DNA of 64,000 nucleotides, from assembly GCA_040289295.1 (NCBI GenBank), contig PSLA01000010.1, positions 1 through 64,000 on the forward strand, given 5' to 3'. Shown here piece by piece: positions 51,052 to 60,818 of this stretch. Numbering within the stretch: position 1 is the stretch's first letter; each line of letters opens with the position of its first letter. The notes under the pieces were generated by a model, which did no database searches, was not told where the DNA came from, and saw nothing but the letters and a program-made list of their open reading frames with translations. This stretch comes from J051 sp040289295 (GTDB lineage: Bacteria > Armatimonadota > Fimbriimonadia > Fimbriimonadales > ATM1). The position numbers and the translations under genes are program-made.

Positions 51052-51935
51052 GGATAGTCGTCGCCCTGGCGCTTGCGTGCCTGACGGGGTGCGGCAAGGA
51101 TGAGGTGCCAGAACCCACCTATGCGCTGCTGATGCCAGAAAGCGACTCATCGTGGGCACGTGAGATCGAGGCGGGGTTCTCCGCCGCAGCTAAGCAATTC
51201 TTCATGAAGACGAAGACGGTCCGCTACTCAAACGAGGATCCGGAGAGCATCGCCGAGAAGGTCGGCGACCTCGACGGAGGCCCAGTCGTGGTTGTAACGC
51301 TCTCCTCCGATGACGCCGAGCAACTCGCTGCCTCGCTGACAGCGCGCAAGGTGCGCTACGTTCTCATCGGCCCCGACGACCTTGCGGGCTCGCGCGCAGC
51401 GCACGTCTCCGGCGCGGCTTGGAACCTCGCCTACCAATGGAAGATTCGCTGGAACCAGATGAATCCTCGGCCGAGAAACGTGTTGCTGCTATTCGGAGAC
51501 GTACCGCTTCCGAAAAACGACATCGTAAGCGCGTTCTACAGGCGCTCAAACGACTGGACTGAATACAGGCTCCGCGTGCGAAATGTGCACGATGCGAAAG
51601 ACGAAGACACCGATTGGGCGGAGACGATCCTCGCCGTGGGAGAGGACGCGGTCCGCAAGTGTCTCTCCATCGAAGGGCAATCCTTCGTGCCCGTGGATGG
51701 TTCCGCCACCGCACTGCAGGCGGTCAAGTCCGGTCTTGTCGAGCGAGCATACGTTCCCAACTACTTTCAGTTTGGCTATCGCGCAGCCCGGCTGGCGCGT
51801 GACGCGTTCTTAGACGTCCTCTTTAGTCCGGTGTCGCTCCAAATCCCGTTCGAGGAGGTGGACCCCGAGTACCTGCCGATGTTCCTCAAGAAGCGGCACG
51901 ACATCCCATCGATCGGCGACGCCCAAACAAAATAA
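51048..51935 (+). CDS. Periplasmic-binding-protein-like lipoprotein
   Basis: 295 aa. Signal peptide with lipobox LTGC (Cys at 15). The body resembles a type 1 periplasmic binding protein: YALLMPESDSSWAREIEAGFSAAAKQF, VVVVTLSSDDAEQLAASLTARKVRYVLIGPDD, and NVLLLFGDVPLPKNDIVSAFYRR. Sequence similarity to sugar-binding proteins is distant. No ABC permease or ATPase genes are near, so it may sense or hold a ligand rather than feed a transporter. Coupled to ftsY by a 4-bp overlap. Confidence 0.7.
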   Translation: MRIVVALALACLTGCGKDEVPEPTYALLMPESDSSWAREIEAGFSAAAKQFFMKTKTVRYSNEDPESIAEKVGDLDGGPVVVVTLSSDDAEQLAASLTARKVRYVLIGPDDLAGSRAAHVSGAAWNLAYQWKIRWNQMNPRPRNVLLLFGDVPLPKNDIVSAFYRRSNDWTEYRLRVRNVHDAKDEDTDWAETILAVGEDAVRKCLSIEGQSFVPVDGSATALQAVKSGLVERAYVPNYFQFGYRAARLARDAFLDVLFSPVSLQIPFEEVDPEYLPMFLKKRHDIPSIGDAQTK

Positions 51936-51941
51936 TGGCCG

Positions 51942-52235
51942 ATGCCCACAGTCGCGCACGTTGGTCTCCTGTTGCTTACGCTCGACTTGCCCGCTTGCAA
52001 TTCGCTCAAGGACAAGCGGCGCGTTCTCTCGAGCTTGCTAAGCCGCATCCGACGAGAGATGCACATCAGCGCGGCTGAAGTCGGACTGCACGATCGCCAC
52101 CGCTCCTCGGTGGTCGCCTTCGCCCTGTTGAGCGGGGCGCGGGCGCAGGTGGAGCGTCTGCGCGATCGGATCGAGCGCTTCGTGGAGGGCGAGCCCCGCC
52201 TCGTGGTCGTCGAGCGGGAATGGACCTGGCTTTGA
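51942..52235 (+). CDS. DUF503 (YlxP-like) protein
   Basis: 97 aa. HVGLLLLTLDLPACNSLKDKRRVLSSLLSRIRREMHISAAEVG is the DUF503 signature (L.....SLK.KR...k.l..r.r..fNvsvaEv), and VERLRDRIERFVEGEPRLVVVEREWTWL the usual end. Found near translation genes in many bacteria; function unknown. Starts 6 bp after the lipoprotein gene. Confidence 0.9.
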   Translation: MPTVAHVGLLLLTLDLPACNSLKDKRRVLSSLLSRIRREMHISAAEVGLHDRHRSSVVAFALLSGARAQVERLRDRIERFVEGEPRLVVVEREWTWL

Positions 52236-52288
52236 GGCTGGGCGTCTGCGCCATAATCCCCGCTCCCGAACGAGACGACGGTACGCCT

Positions 52289-54115
52289 ATGAACGAGAAG
52301 GACATCCTGCGCATCGTAGCCACCGACTGCGGCTCCACCACCACGAAAGCGATTCTTATTGAGCAGAACGAGCAAGGCGAATTTCGACTCGTGGCTCGTG
52401 GGGAGGCACCAACCACCGTTGAGCGCCCGTTCGAGGACGTAACGGTTGGTGTGCTCAACTCTGTTCACGAACTGGAGGAGATCACGGAAGCCCGCCTCGG
52501 AAAACGAAGGACGCTTATCAAAGACGGCAGGGTGTATAGGCTGCGCAAAAACGGAAAGGTGGTCGCTGAGAGGGTTGACCCAAGCGAAGCGGCGGACCTG
52601 TACCTGAGCACCTCGTCCGCAGGTGGAGGGCTGCAGATGATGGTCGCCGGCGTAGTCAAGGCGATGAGCGCCGAGTCAGCCGAGCGCGCGGCGCTCGGAG
52701 CCGGGGCGATCCTAATGGATACGCTCGCAATTGACGACGGGCGAAAGGAACACGAACGCGTGCAGCGCCTTCGCGCGCTTCGACCTGACATCATCCTCAT
52801 GTCCGGCGGAACCGACGGCGGCACGCGCGACCACCTTGTGAACATGGCCGAGGTGATCCGGCGCGCTGACCCCAAGCCGCGCTTCGGTGACATGAGGCTG
52901 CCGGTCATTTTCGCCGGAAACAAAGACGCGCGCGGCGACGTTAGCGTCGCAATCGGGGACCAAATCGAACTTCACATCGTTGACAACATCCGCCCGTCCC
53001 TCGACCGCGAGGTGCTGGGCCCGGCGAGAGAGGAGATTCACGAACTGTTCCTTGAGCACGTCATGCAGCAGGCTCCAGGCTACAACAAGCTGCTTGAATG
53101 GACGAGCGAAGAGATCGTGGCCACGCCAAACGCGGTGGGCAAGCTGATGCAGAGCTATGCGCGCGAAAAAGGCATCAACGTGCTCGGAGTTGACATCGGC
53201 GGCGCAACGACCGATATCTTCTCCGTCTTCCAAGGGATTTACAACCGCACCGTCTCCGCCAACCTTGGCATGTCCTACTCCATTTGCAACGTGCTGAAGG
53301 AGGCGGGAACCGAGAACATCGCGCGCTGGCTGCCGTTCGAGATTGACCTTTTTGAACTGCGCAATCGCCTGCGGAACAAGATGATCCGTCCGACGACGAT
53401 TCCGCAGACGTACGAAGACCTCCTCATCGAGCAGGCGGTCGCGCGCGAGGCGCTTCGCCTCGCGCTCCAGCACCACAAAACGCTCGCAAGGGGCCTTATC
53501 GGCGTTCAGCAGCAGCGAGACATCGGAGACGCGCTCGACCAGGCTGCATCCGGCCAGACGCTCGTCAACATGATGGACCTCGATGTAGTCATCGGCTCGG
53601 GCGGCGTGCTCAGTCACGCGCCGGATCGGCGCCAGTCCGCGCTGATGATGATTGATGCGTATCAGCCAGAGGGCGTCACGCTCATAACCGTGGACTCGAT
53701 CTTCATGATGCCGCATTTGGGAGTTCTGAGTGAGCATATGCCGCACGCCGCTGCGGAGGTGTTCGACCGCGACTGCCTCATCCGAATCGGCACGCTGGTC
53801 GCCCCCGTCGGCACCGCCAAAGAGGGAGAACCATGCCTCAAGGTGTCGGGCGCGATCAACGAGACGCTGACCTTCGGAGAGATACGGCTGATCCCGCTCG
53901 GCCTCGGCGAGACCGCCGAAGTCACCCTCGACCCCGCAAAGGGCTTCGACGTCGGCGCGGGCAAGGGCAAGCGCGTAACCGCGACGCTCGAAGGAGGCGT
54001 CGGTGGCCTGTTCATTGACTGCCGCGGGCGGCCGCTTGCGATCCCCGAGAGCCCCGAACGCCGGCAGCAGTGGGTGCGCAGGACGCTCTCGAACGTTGGG
54101 CTAAAGGCTGAGTAG
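52289..54115 (+). CDS. GlmL/MutL-like ASKHA-fold accessory protein
   Basis: About 608 aa from the ATG at 52289. ATDCGSTTTKAILIEQ (about 10-25) is the phosphate 1 loop, and GVDIGGATTDIFSVFQGIYNRTVSANLGMSYSICNVL (about 300-336) is the second conserved ATPase segment. IGSGGVLSHAP (about 430) is near the adenosine loop. These match the MutL/GlmL family, accessory to B12-dependent glutamate mutase or D-ornithine aminomutase. No mutase gene is visible in this window, so the partner is unknown. The C-terminal 120 residues are strand-rich. Confidence 0.85.
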   Translation: MNEKDILRIVATDCGSTTTKAILIEQNEQGEFRLVARGEAPTTVERPFEDVTVGVLNSVHELEEITEARLGKRRTLIKDGRVYRLRKNGKVVAERVDPSEAADLYLSTSSAGGGLQMMVAGVVKAMSAESAERAALGAGAILMDTLAIDDGRKEHERVQRLRALRPDIILMSGGTDGGTRDHLVNMAEVIRRADPKPRFGDMRLPVIFAGNKDARGDVSVAIGDQIELHIVDNIRPSLDREVLGPAREEIHELFLEHVMQQAPGYNKLLEWTSEEIVATPNAVGKLMQSYAREKGINVLGVDIGGATTDIFSVFQGIYNRTVSANLGMSYSICNVLKEAGTENIARWLPFEIDLFELRNRLRNKMIRPTTIPQTYEDLLIEQAVAREALRLALQHHKTLARGLIGVQQQRDIGDALDQAASGQTLVNMMDLDVVIGSGGVLSHAPDRRQSALMMIDAYQPEGVTLITVDSIFMMPHLGVLSEHMPHAAAEVFDRDCLIRIGTLVAPVGTAKEGEPCLKVSGAINETLTFGEIRLIPLGLGETAEVTLDPAKGFDVGAGKGKRVTATLEGGVGGLFIDCRGRPLAIPESPERRQQWVRRTLSNVGLKAE

Positions 54116-54487
54116 CGGTGGCCTCAACGCCGTGAACGGCGCCTCAAGAGTTGTGCGTCTTCCCCGACGCCAGTATCAGCTCAAGCCCCACTCCCGCTGT
54201 TCCCCGGAACGCAAAACGCCATACGTTCGTCGTTGCGCGGCACCAGCACCTGAACCATCACTGGCGCAGCCATGGCAAGGGTCGTGGGCCGGTGGTGTTG
54301 TTTTTGGTGTTCGGTTGTTTTTGGTGTTCGCGAGACGCTCACGCTCCCTGGAATTCTCGAAAACAGGGAGGGCGAGCGTCCCTGCGAGCCGTTCTTTCCC
54401 GTGAGCCGTTCTTTCCCGCGAGACCAATCGAGAGGCTCACACCTGCTCCTATGCACCGAACTCGGGCGAGGGCTATATGCGAAGCGC
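54116..54487. other. Gene-free interval rich in dispersed repeats
   Basis: 372 bp. GTGTTGTTTTTGGTGTTCGG then TTGTTTT (54295-54321) is the inverse of 38684-38710. It is followed by a family B copy (54324-54351, GTGTTCGCGAGACGCTCACG..), an inverted copy (54364-54390) and tandem GCGAGCCGTTCTTTCCCG-like units (54386-54420) matching 483-512. No plausible gene. Confidence 0.7.
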
Positions 54488-54766
54488 CTACGCCAACAGG
54501 TTGATCTCGCGAGCGAGCGACGTGTCGCGTGACGTGACGCCTCCCTCGCTGTGAGTATACAGCGACACGCGCACCTTGCCGTAGGCCAGCATAATGTCCG
54601 GGTGGTGGTCGTGCTTCTCGGCAAGGTAGGCGCACACCTGTGCAAAGAGCGCCGCGCGCGCGTACGCTTCGAACTCGAAGACCTTGGTGATGGCTACGCC
54701 CTCAACCGTCCAGCCGTCAAGTCCCTGCAGTTGCTCCGCCAGTTCCTGCTCCGTCAATTTCGCCAC
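54488..54766 (-). CDS. phhB: Pterin-4a-carbinolamine dehydratase
   Basis: 92 aa. WTVEGVAITKVFEFEAYARAALFAQVCAYLAEKHDHHPDIMLAYGKVRVSLYTHSEGGVTSRDTSLAREIN carries the DCoH motif E..HHP......v.v.l.TH..gglt..D..lA. It dehydrates 4a-hydroxytetrahydrobiopterin or a related pterin. Phenylalanine hydroxylase is not in the window; in many bacteria the enzyme has a role apart from it. Diverges from mgtC. Confidence 0.95.
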   Translation of the reverse strand: MAKLTEQELAEQLQGLDGWTVEGVAITKVFEFEAYARAALFAQVCAYLAEKHDHHPDIMLAYGKVRVSLYTHSEGGVTSRDTSLAREINLLA

Positions 54767-54823
54767 GTGCCGTTTATACCGCGCAACGCCTCGACTGCGC
54801 GTGCTACGATAGACTCCAACGCC

Positions 54824-55489
54824 ATGCAGGTATTCGCCGGCTTCTTAACCATGGAGGACGTCTCGACGGCGGGGATCGTGCTGCTGAAGCTCGGGTTCGG
54901 CGCCGTCCTGGGCGGGGCGATTGGCTGGGAGCGGGAGTTAAGCGGCAGACCCGCCGGAACCCGCACGCACATGCTCGTGGTGGTGGGCGTGATCCTGTTC
55001 TCTGAGACCAGCAGGCTCTTCCCCTCCCAAGACCCCAGCCGCATCGCGGCTCAGATCGTAACCGGCATCGGATTCCTTGGCGCGGGCACGATTCTGCGCA
55101 TGGGGACGCAGATTCGCGGCCTCACCACCGCGGCGAGCATCTGGGCAGCAGCCGCGATCGGCATGGCGGTCAGCGTCGGCGGCGCACTGCTCATCGTCGC
55201 TCCCGTGGCGACGATCTTGACGATTCTCACGCTGACCGTGGTGGAGAGGGTCGAGGAGCGCTTCGCTCGCAAGGGGGTGCGAAAGTTGCAAATCACGCTT
55301 GCGGCTCTCGCAAGCACACCCCAGGTAACCGACGCAATCCTGCGCATGGCACCGGACCTGCGTAACGTCTCGTTCAGCAGAATCGGGAATCATGTTGTTG
55401 CGACGTTTCGCGTATCGGATGCGCCAGAGGACTTGCCGTTGCGCCTTGCGGAATTAGAGAGCCTGGAGTCGGCGCGCTGGGTGGACTAA
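54824..55489 (+). CDS. MgtC/SapB family membrane protein
   Basis: About 221 aa from the ATG at 54824 (MEDVSTAG at 54851 is an alternative). LLKLGFGAVLGGAIGWEREL, RPAGTRTHMLVVVGVILF and IVTGIGFLGAGTILRMGTQIRGLTTAASIWAAAAIGMAVSVG are the three hallmark MgtC segments with about five helices; the C-terminal 85 residues form a soluble ACT-like region (KLQITLAALASTPQVTDAIL). MgtC proteins modulate ATP synthase or magnesium stress responses. The stop codon shares bases with the stop of the convergent gene. Confidence 0.92.
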   Translation: MQVFAGFLTMEDVSTAGIVLLKLGFGAVLGGAIGWERELSGRPAGTRTHMLVVVGVILFSETSRLFPSQDPSRIAAQIVTGIGFLGAGTILRMGTQIRGLTTAASIWAAAAIGMAVSVGGALLIVAPVATILTILTLTVVERVEERFARKGVRKLQITLAALASTPQVTDAILRMAPDLRNVSFSRIGNHVVATFRVSDAPEDLPLRLAELESLESARWVD

Positions 55490-57694
55490 CCCTGCTGCAT
55501 GCGGAACGGCTTGCCTTGCTGATACAGCTCCAGACGCTCGCGGAACGCTCCTGCCTGCGCGGGCGGNNNNNNNNNNNNNNNNNNNNNNNNNNNNNNNNNN
55601 NNNTATGTCGAGTAGCTGCGGTTGAGTTTGCTCATCACCGTTGATCCGCCGTACGATCTTCAGGCCGACGTCAGCGTCGCGCGCAGCGTCATCGGGCGCC
55701 GTCGCGAGCAGCCAGAGGAGCGAGTAAGTCAGACCCGGGTTGTTGGGCCACCGCTCTACGGCAGGCTCCAGAGTTCGACGCGCCTCAACATAGCGACCAG
55801 CGGCAACTAAGGCGCGAGCCAGCTTGCCGTATAGGCCTTCGTTCTCCGAATTTTCCGCGAGGGCAACCTTGTAGTGCCGAATGGCGTCTTCAAACTTGTT
55901 TTGTATCATCGCCTGATCCCCCGCCTCCTCTGGAGATGCAGGAGGTGGAGGCATCGCCGCAAGCAGTTGCTCTCGCAGGTTCTTGAGGGCGGTGTAGTCC
56001 GGCAACTCTTCGATCGCACGGTCGATGAGCGGTATCGCCTCGGCTGCCCGGCCGGACTCGGCGAGCAGCTGGCACACCTTAACGAGCAATTCGGTGTCCT
56101 TTGGCCATTGCTGCAGCGCTTCTTTGAGCAGCGCGATCGCCCCCTCGACTTGGCCGGCGTCACCAAGGCGGATCGCGATGTTCTTGAGCGCCATGCTACG
56201 CATGTAGCGATCCGCCTCGCCCCACCGGCCGGCGTTGTCGGGAACGGGCGCAGCCGCCTTCCGCAGGAGTTCCATTCCCTTTTCCTCTTCGCCCGCGTCG
56301 GCGTACGCGTCCCCGAGATTCAACAACACCTGACGGTTATCCGGGAAAAACCGGCTGACGCTCACCCAAAGAGCCACAGAGTCCTTCCAGTTGGGAATCA
56401 GAACCCTTGTACCGTACGCGAGACCCGCGCAGAGACCTCCGGCGGCCGCAAACGCGATCGCACGCTGCGAGTCGGGCGAATCGCGCTCGAACTTCGCGAC
56501 GGCGAGGGCGAACAGCGCCGTGAGCGGCAACGTGGCAAGGTACGTGTATCGATCGGCGGCGAGGTAGGTTCCAAGCGGCACAATGCCGCTAACCGGTGCC
56601 AACAGGAAGACCATCGCGAACCAGGAGACGGTGAACCAAGGAGCGCGCTTGCGCAGAACGAGAGCGGCAATCGTTCCCGCGATCGCCAACACGTACGCTG
56701 GCAGAAAGATGGGGCTGAAGAGCGAGACCTCTCGCGGAACCGGAACGTACGCCACGAGGTTCAGCGGCAGAAAGGATTTCATCACGGAGAACCACAGCGA
56801 GTACGCCGCTATGCCCGGCCGGATGTCTTGGAACAAGTCCGGGTCGGAGACGGAAATCAATTTCGGCATGCCCAGCGCAGCATTCAACGTCTTCATGAAC
56901 CCGAGCGCAAGATACAGGCCCACGCCAAGCCAAACGACCTTCTCGATGAGAATTCTTCCGACGACGCCTTTTGGCGCCCTCTCGAAGCGCCGGAGCGGAT
57001 ACCAATCGAGCAGGAGAAGCACCAGCGGCAGCGGCAGCACGTACGCCTTTGCCAGCAACGCCACGGCGTAGAGCAGGAGCGCAAGGGCGTGCCAGCCGAT
57101 GCGCTCGCTCTCGCCGCGATACGCTTGCAGGTATGCCAGTACGCTCAAAAACGCGAAGAAAGCTCCAACGAGGTTGTTCCGAGCCGATGCCCACGCAACA
57201 ATCTCCACGCGCAAGGGATGCAATGCGAACACCAACGCACCGAACGCGCAAGCGATGAGCGGCAGCCGATTCCCGCTGCGACCACGTCCAGCAATGGCGA
57301 ACAGGCTGAGGAGGATGAAAAAGAAAAGCAGCGCATTCACACTGTGCAGAGTGACGTTTGTGAGGTGCACTTGCCTGCTGGTAAGATTGCCTGCCAGCCA
57401 GATGTCCACGGCAACCGTTAGCCAGCTCACGGGCGTGTAGACGCCCACGTGGTAAGCGGTGAACATCCACTTTAGGCTCTCCACGTTCAGCCCGGGCGTC
57501 CCATCGGGCTTTTCGAACAGGCGAAGGTTCTGCTCGTTGTACACGAAGTTCGGCATGTCGTCGAAGTTGACGAACTCGCCGTTCACAGCGGGGTAGAATG
57601 CGACAAAGGTTAGGAGCGCAACCGCCAAGGCGACTGCCCAAGTCATTAGCCGGGACGGGACGGCTGCTCGGTTCAGGTCTCGGGCTGCGTCCAT
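55486..57694 (-). CDS. TMTC-like multipass membrane protein with TPR domain, interrupted by a gap
   Basis: About 735 residues. The N-terminal half has roughly ten hydrophobic helices with FVNFDDMPNFVYNE (about 39-52), the luminal D/DD loop typical of glycosyltransferase 39-like and TMTC proteins, then VFALHPLRVEIVAWASARNNLVGAFF, another TMTC-type motif. The C-terminal half (about 435-690) is made of TPR repeats (e.g. VLLNLGDAYADAGEEEKGMELL, ALVAAGRYVEARRTLEPAVERWP). A 37-N gap removes a stretch near the end; after it the frame that closes sensibly is QAGAFRERLELYQQGKPFR to a stop at 55486. Probably transfers or scaffolds sugar transfer at the membrane; inference only. Confidence 0.8.
55567..55603. 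other. Assembly gap (37 N)
   Basis: Within the C-terminal TPR region of the TMTC-like gene. The base sequence before it ends in GGGCGG, similar to the GAGGCGG that precedes the first gap. Confidence 1.
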
Positions 57695-57744
57695 AGAGGG
57701 TGTATCGGCGTCTGACGGTCCTGCCGGAGCGGGAAGTCTACCTC

Positions 57745-58881
57745 ATGCCCGAAAAGGAAGCGAGCCAGGAGATGTGCGTCAACCCCGCGGTCACCGTGGT
57801 TCTTCCTACGTACCGGGAGGTGGAGAACCTGCCCATCATCATTCCAAGAATCCACCGTGCCCTCAGCGAAGCCCGAATTTCGCATGAAGTTCTCGTGATG
57901 GACGACGACTCTCCTGACGGCACCTACGACAAGGCATTGGAGTTAGGACGCGAGTACCCCGTACGCGCCGTGCGCCGAACCTTCAACCGCGGTCTTTCCC
58001 CTGCCGTGCTCGACGGCTTCCGCGAAGCGCGGGGGCGGATTGCCGTGGTGATGGACGCCGACCTAAGCCACCCCCCCGAGTCGCTGCCACAGCTGCTCGC
58101 CCCGGTGCTGCAGGGTAGGGCGGACGTTGTGGTGGGCAGCCGCAATGTGCCCGGCGGGTCGGCGGTTGGTTGGCCCTGGTTCCGGCGCTTCGTGTCTTGG
58201 GGCGCCTCGCTCCTCGCCCGCCCGCTCACGCGGATGACCGACCCGACGTCAGGGTTCATGGCGGTGCGACTCGACATACTGTCGGGCGTACCCTTGGACC
58301 CGGTTGGTTGGAAGATCGTGCTCGAAACGGTAGTAAAAACAGGCGGGCGCCTCGAGGAGATTCCGATCCAGTTTCGAGATCGACGGATAGGGGAGAGCAA
58401 ACTCACAACGAAGCAGCAGATTGAGTACCTGCGGCACTTACTTCGACTATACCGGTTTCGCTTTCCGTTTTGGACGCAGCTCGTGCTGTTTACCTTGGTT
58501 GGCGGGTTGGGCGTGTTTGTTGATATGGGCGTGCTCTTCGCGGGTGTTGAGTGGTTTGGTTTGCATCCACACGTTGCGCTCACGTTCGCATTTCTCGCCG
58601 CCGCTACGTTCAACTACGCCCTCAACTGGCGTTTCACGTTCCTGCGACCAACGGGTCAGCATCGTCGCTCGTATCCCATTTTCGTGATAGTGTGCCTGGT
58701 TGGTCTAGCCTTGCGCCAACTGGTGTTTCTTCTTCTGCTTCCCGTGTCGAGTCAGCGGTACTGGTACCTTGCAGTGAACCTCGTCGGCATCGCAGTGGGC
58801 GGGATTGGAAACTTCGTTTTGACACGGACGCTTGTCTTCCCTCAGGGCAAAGAGAAAACGGGCCGCAAGCGCCCAGCCTGA
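57745..58881 (+). CDS. GT2 polyprenol-phosphate glycosyltransferase fused to GtrA domain
   Basis: About 378 aa from the ATG at 57745; an in-frame GTG at 57700 would add 15 residues. VTVVLPTYREVENLPIIIPRIHRAL, VLVMDDDSPDGTYD, GLSPAVLDGF and VVMDADLSHPPESLPQLL (the DxD) mark a dolichol-phosphate-mannose-synthase-like domain, with VGSRNVPGGS and DPTSGFMAVR following. From about 255 four hydrophobic helices form a GtrA domain (LVLFTLVGGLGVFVDMGVLF..FNYALNWRFTF). Likely makes an undecaprenyl-phosphate sugar and helps present it across the membrane. Divergent from the TMTC-like gene 50 bp away, a functionally fitting pair. Confidence 0.92.
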   Translation: MPEKEASQEMCVNPAVTVVLPTYREVENLPIIIPRIHRALSEARISHEVLVMDDDSPDGTYDKALELGREYPVRAVRRTFNRGLSPAVLDGFREARGRIAVVMDADLSHPPESLPQLLAPVLQGRADVVVGSRNVPGGSAVGWPWFRRFVSWGASLLARPLTRMTDPTSGFMAVRLDILSGVPLDPVGWKIVLETVVKTGGRLEEIPIQFRDRRIGESKLTTKQQIEYLRHLLRLYRFRFPFWTQLVLFTLVGGLGVFVDMGVLFAGVEWFGLHPHVALTFAFLAAATFNYALNWRFTFLRPTGQHRRSYPIFVIVCLVGLALRQLVFLLLLPVSSQRYWYLAVNLVGIAVGGIGNFVLTRTLVFPQGKEKTGRKRPA

Positions 58882-59125
58882 CACCTTCGCGGCTTGGAAC
58901 GCGAACCATCACTTCCGCGAACTCGTGCGGCGAAGCGGACAAACGAGCGCAATTCCATCGCAGGCGCCTTCTCCTGAACCAAGCGAATGCGTGCTACGCA
59001 CCTTTCGTTGCTGCGAAGGCCGATTGTGCGCCTGAAAGCCGCACCCCCGGCCGCACAAATGCGAGCATAGGTTCCACCCCGCCTTCGCTTGGCGAACGAA
59101 CGCACGCCAACACATTGTCCCTCTC

Positions 59126-60738
59126 ATGGCAGGGCGAACCGATGCCCGACGTGAGCAGGAAATCAACAACCACCTGAAGGCTTTCACTTGGCTGGTCGCC
59201 GCGACTGCTGCCCAGACAGTGGCGGCTCAATTCGATTCACACAACGTTTCTATGTACCGGAACTTGCCGCCGGCCACCTTAGGCGCAAGTTCGGGCAACG
59301 ACTGCTGGGGCTATGTTGCCCCCTCGGGACGCGAGTATGCGATCATGGGGCTAAACAACAAGGTGGCGTTTGTCGAGATTACAGACCCGGCAAACCCGGT
59401 TGTCATTGCCACGGTTCCCCACACCTCAAGCACCTGGGGAAGTATCAAAACGTACTCCCACTACGCCTATGTGGTGACTGAAGCTAGCGGGACGGGCATC
59501 CAGGTTATAGACTTAGACCGCATTGACCAGGGCGTAGTAACGCTGGTGCGCACTATCACGTCCCCGGGCCGAAGCCACAACGTAGCCATTGACACGATGA
59601 GCGGCTTTCTCTACACGTGTGGATCGAACCAGGGTACCGGCACAACGATGTGCTTCAGCCTCGCAGACCCTGCAAACCCTGTGCAGGTCGGCCCGCCGTC
59701 CATGACGACGAACTATATACACGACGCGCAGATCGTGACCTACACATCTGGACCGTACTCCGGCCGGCAGATTCTCTTTGGCTGTAGCGAAGGCCGCGGA
59801 GTTGACATCTACGACGTGACGAACAAGAATAGTCCGTTTCTAATCAAGCGAGTTGCATATCCGAACGTGTCGTACTGCCACCAAGCGTGGCTCGACGAAG
59901 AACGGAAGTATCTCTACGTTAACGACGAGCTCGATGAGCGCAATTACGGTTCACCACGCGTACGATTGTCATCAACGTCGAGAGCCTTGAGAACGCACAA
60001 TACGTGACGTCGTTCACGTCAGGTCTACCTGCGATTGACCACAACCTGTATGTGCGCGACGGATTCATCTTCGAAGCCAACTATCGAAGTGGGTTGCGAA
60101 TCTTCAACGCGAACGTTGATCCCCTCAATCCTCCCCAGGTCGGATGGTTCGACACATATCCCGAGAACGACAATCGCGGATTCAACGGCGCTTGGAGCAA
60201 CTATCCTTTCTTCCCGAGCGGCACCGTCATCGTAAGCGACATCGAGCGAGGATTGTTCATCCTCGACGTCAGTCAAGCGCTCGAGGTACTCCCCTCTGCT
60301 TTTACGGTGACCCGAGGCGCCCAAACCGGCGGTGGCCTACAAGACCTGTTCTTCAGCGACGACTCCTACCTCCTCGTCGAGGCGCGGAGACCGACTGAGA
60401 TCGCCGCCGCGTCCGTCGAGTTGGTTGTCGAGGGCGCCTCACGCATTCAAACGCCTGCCGAACTCAGGTTCAACTTTGAAGGCGCAACGAGCGGCGAGCC
60501 GGCGATCCAGCGAATCGAACTGTTCAACTTCTTGAACTCGACCTGGGAGGTCGTTGACGAGCGGAAGGCACCAACGGAGGACACTATCGTCGTGGTAACC
60601 ATTACTACTAATCCCGAGCGATTCGTCCAGGCAGGAACCCGCCTCGTCAGAGCACGAATCGGCTACCACGACCGAGGCGTAACCTTCATCTCCTGGGACG
60701 GGCGGTTCGACCGCTGCACGTGGACAGTTCGGGGATAA
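59126..60738 (+). pseudogene. Choice-of-anchor B family secreted protein, one frameshift
   Basis: Two overlapping frames make one protein of about 535 residues. The first has a signal-like stretch (LKAFTWLVAATAAQTVAAQ), then NDCWGYVAPSGREYAIMGLN, VAFVEITDPANPVVIATVPH, RSHNVAIDT, HDAQIVTY and SYCHQAWLDEERKYLYVNDELDE, the LVIVP-type beta-propeller repeats of this family. The second continues TTRTIVINVESLENAQYV, PAIDHNLYVRDGFIFEANYRSGLRIFN and FISWDGRFDRCTWTVRG. The switch lies near 59945-59962 and a single missing base would explain it. Whether it is a real mutation or a sequence error cannot be told. The exact start is uncertain. Confidence 0.78.
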
Positions 60739-60757
60739 CCCAAACCGCCACCTAACG

Positions 60758-60788
60758 AACGCCGCGCCGTGCTGCGACGCGGCGTTTT
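60758..60788 (+). terminator. Rho-independent terminator
   Basis: AACGCCGCG (60758-60766) pairs with CGCGGCGTT (60778-60786) around an 11-nt loop, followed by TTTT. It lies 20 bp after the stop of the choice-of-anchor B gene. Confidence 0.8.
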
Positions 60789-60818
60789 GCGTATTTCGCC
60801 CGTCCTATAGGTAGGAAA

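Noticed and set aside
52712..53746. 344-codon minus-strand frame
   Set aside because: Antisense to the GlmL-like gene; no motifs and odd composition rich in His and Arg.
55874..57421. 515-codon plus-strand frame
   Set aside because: Antisense to the TMTC-like gene; extremely Arg/Gln-rich translation without domains.
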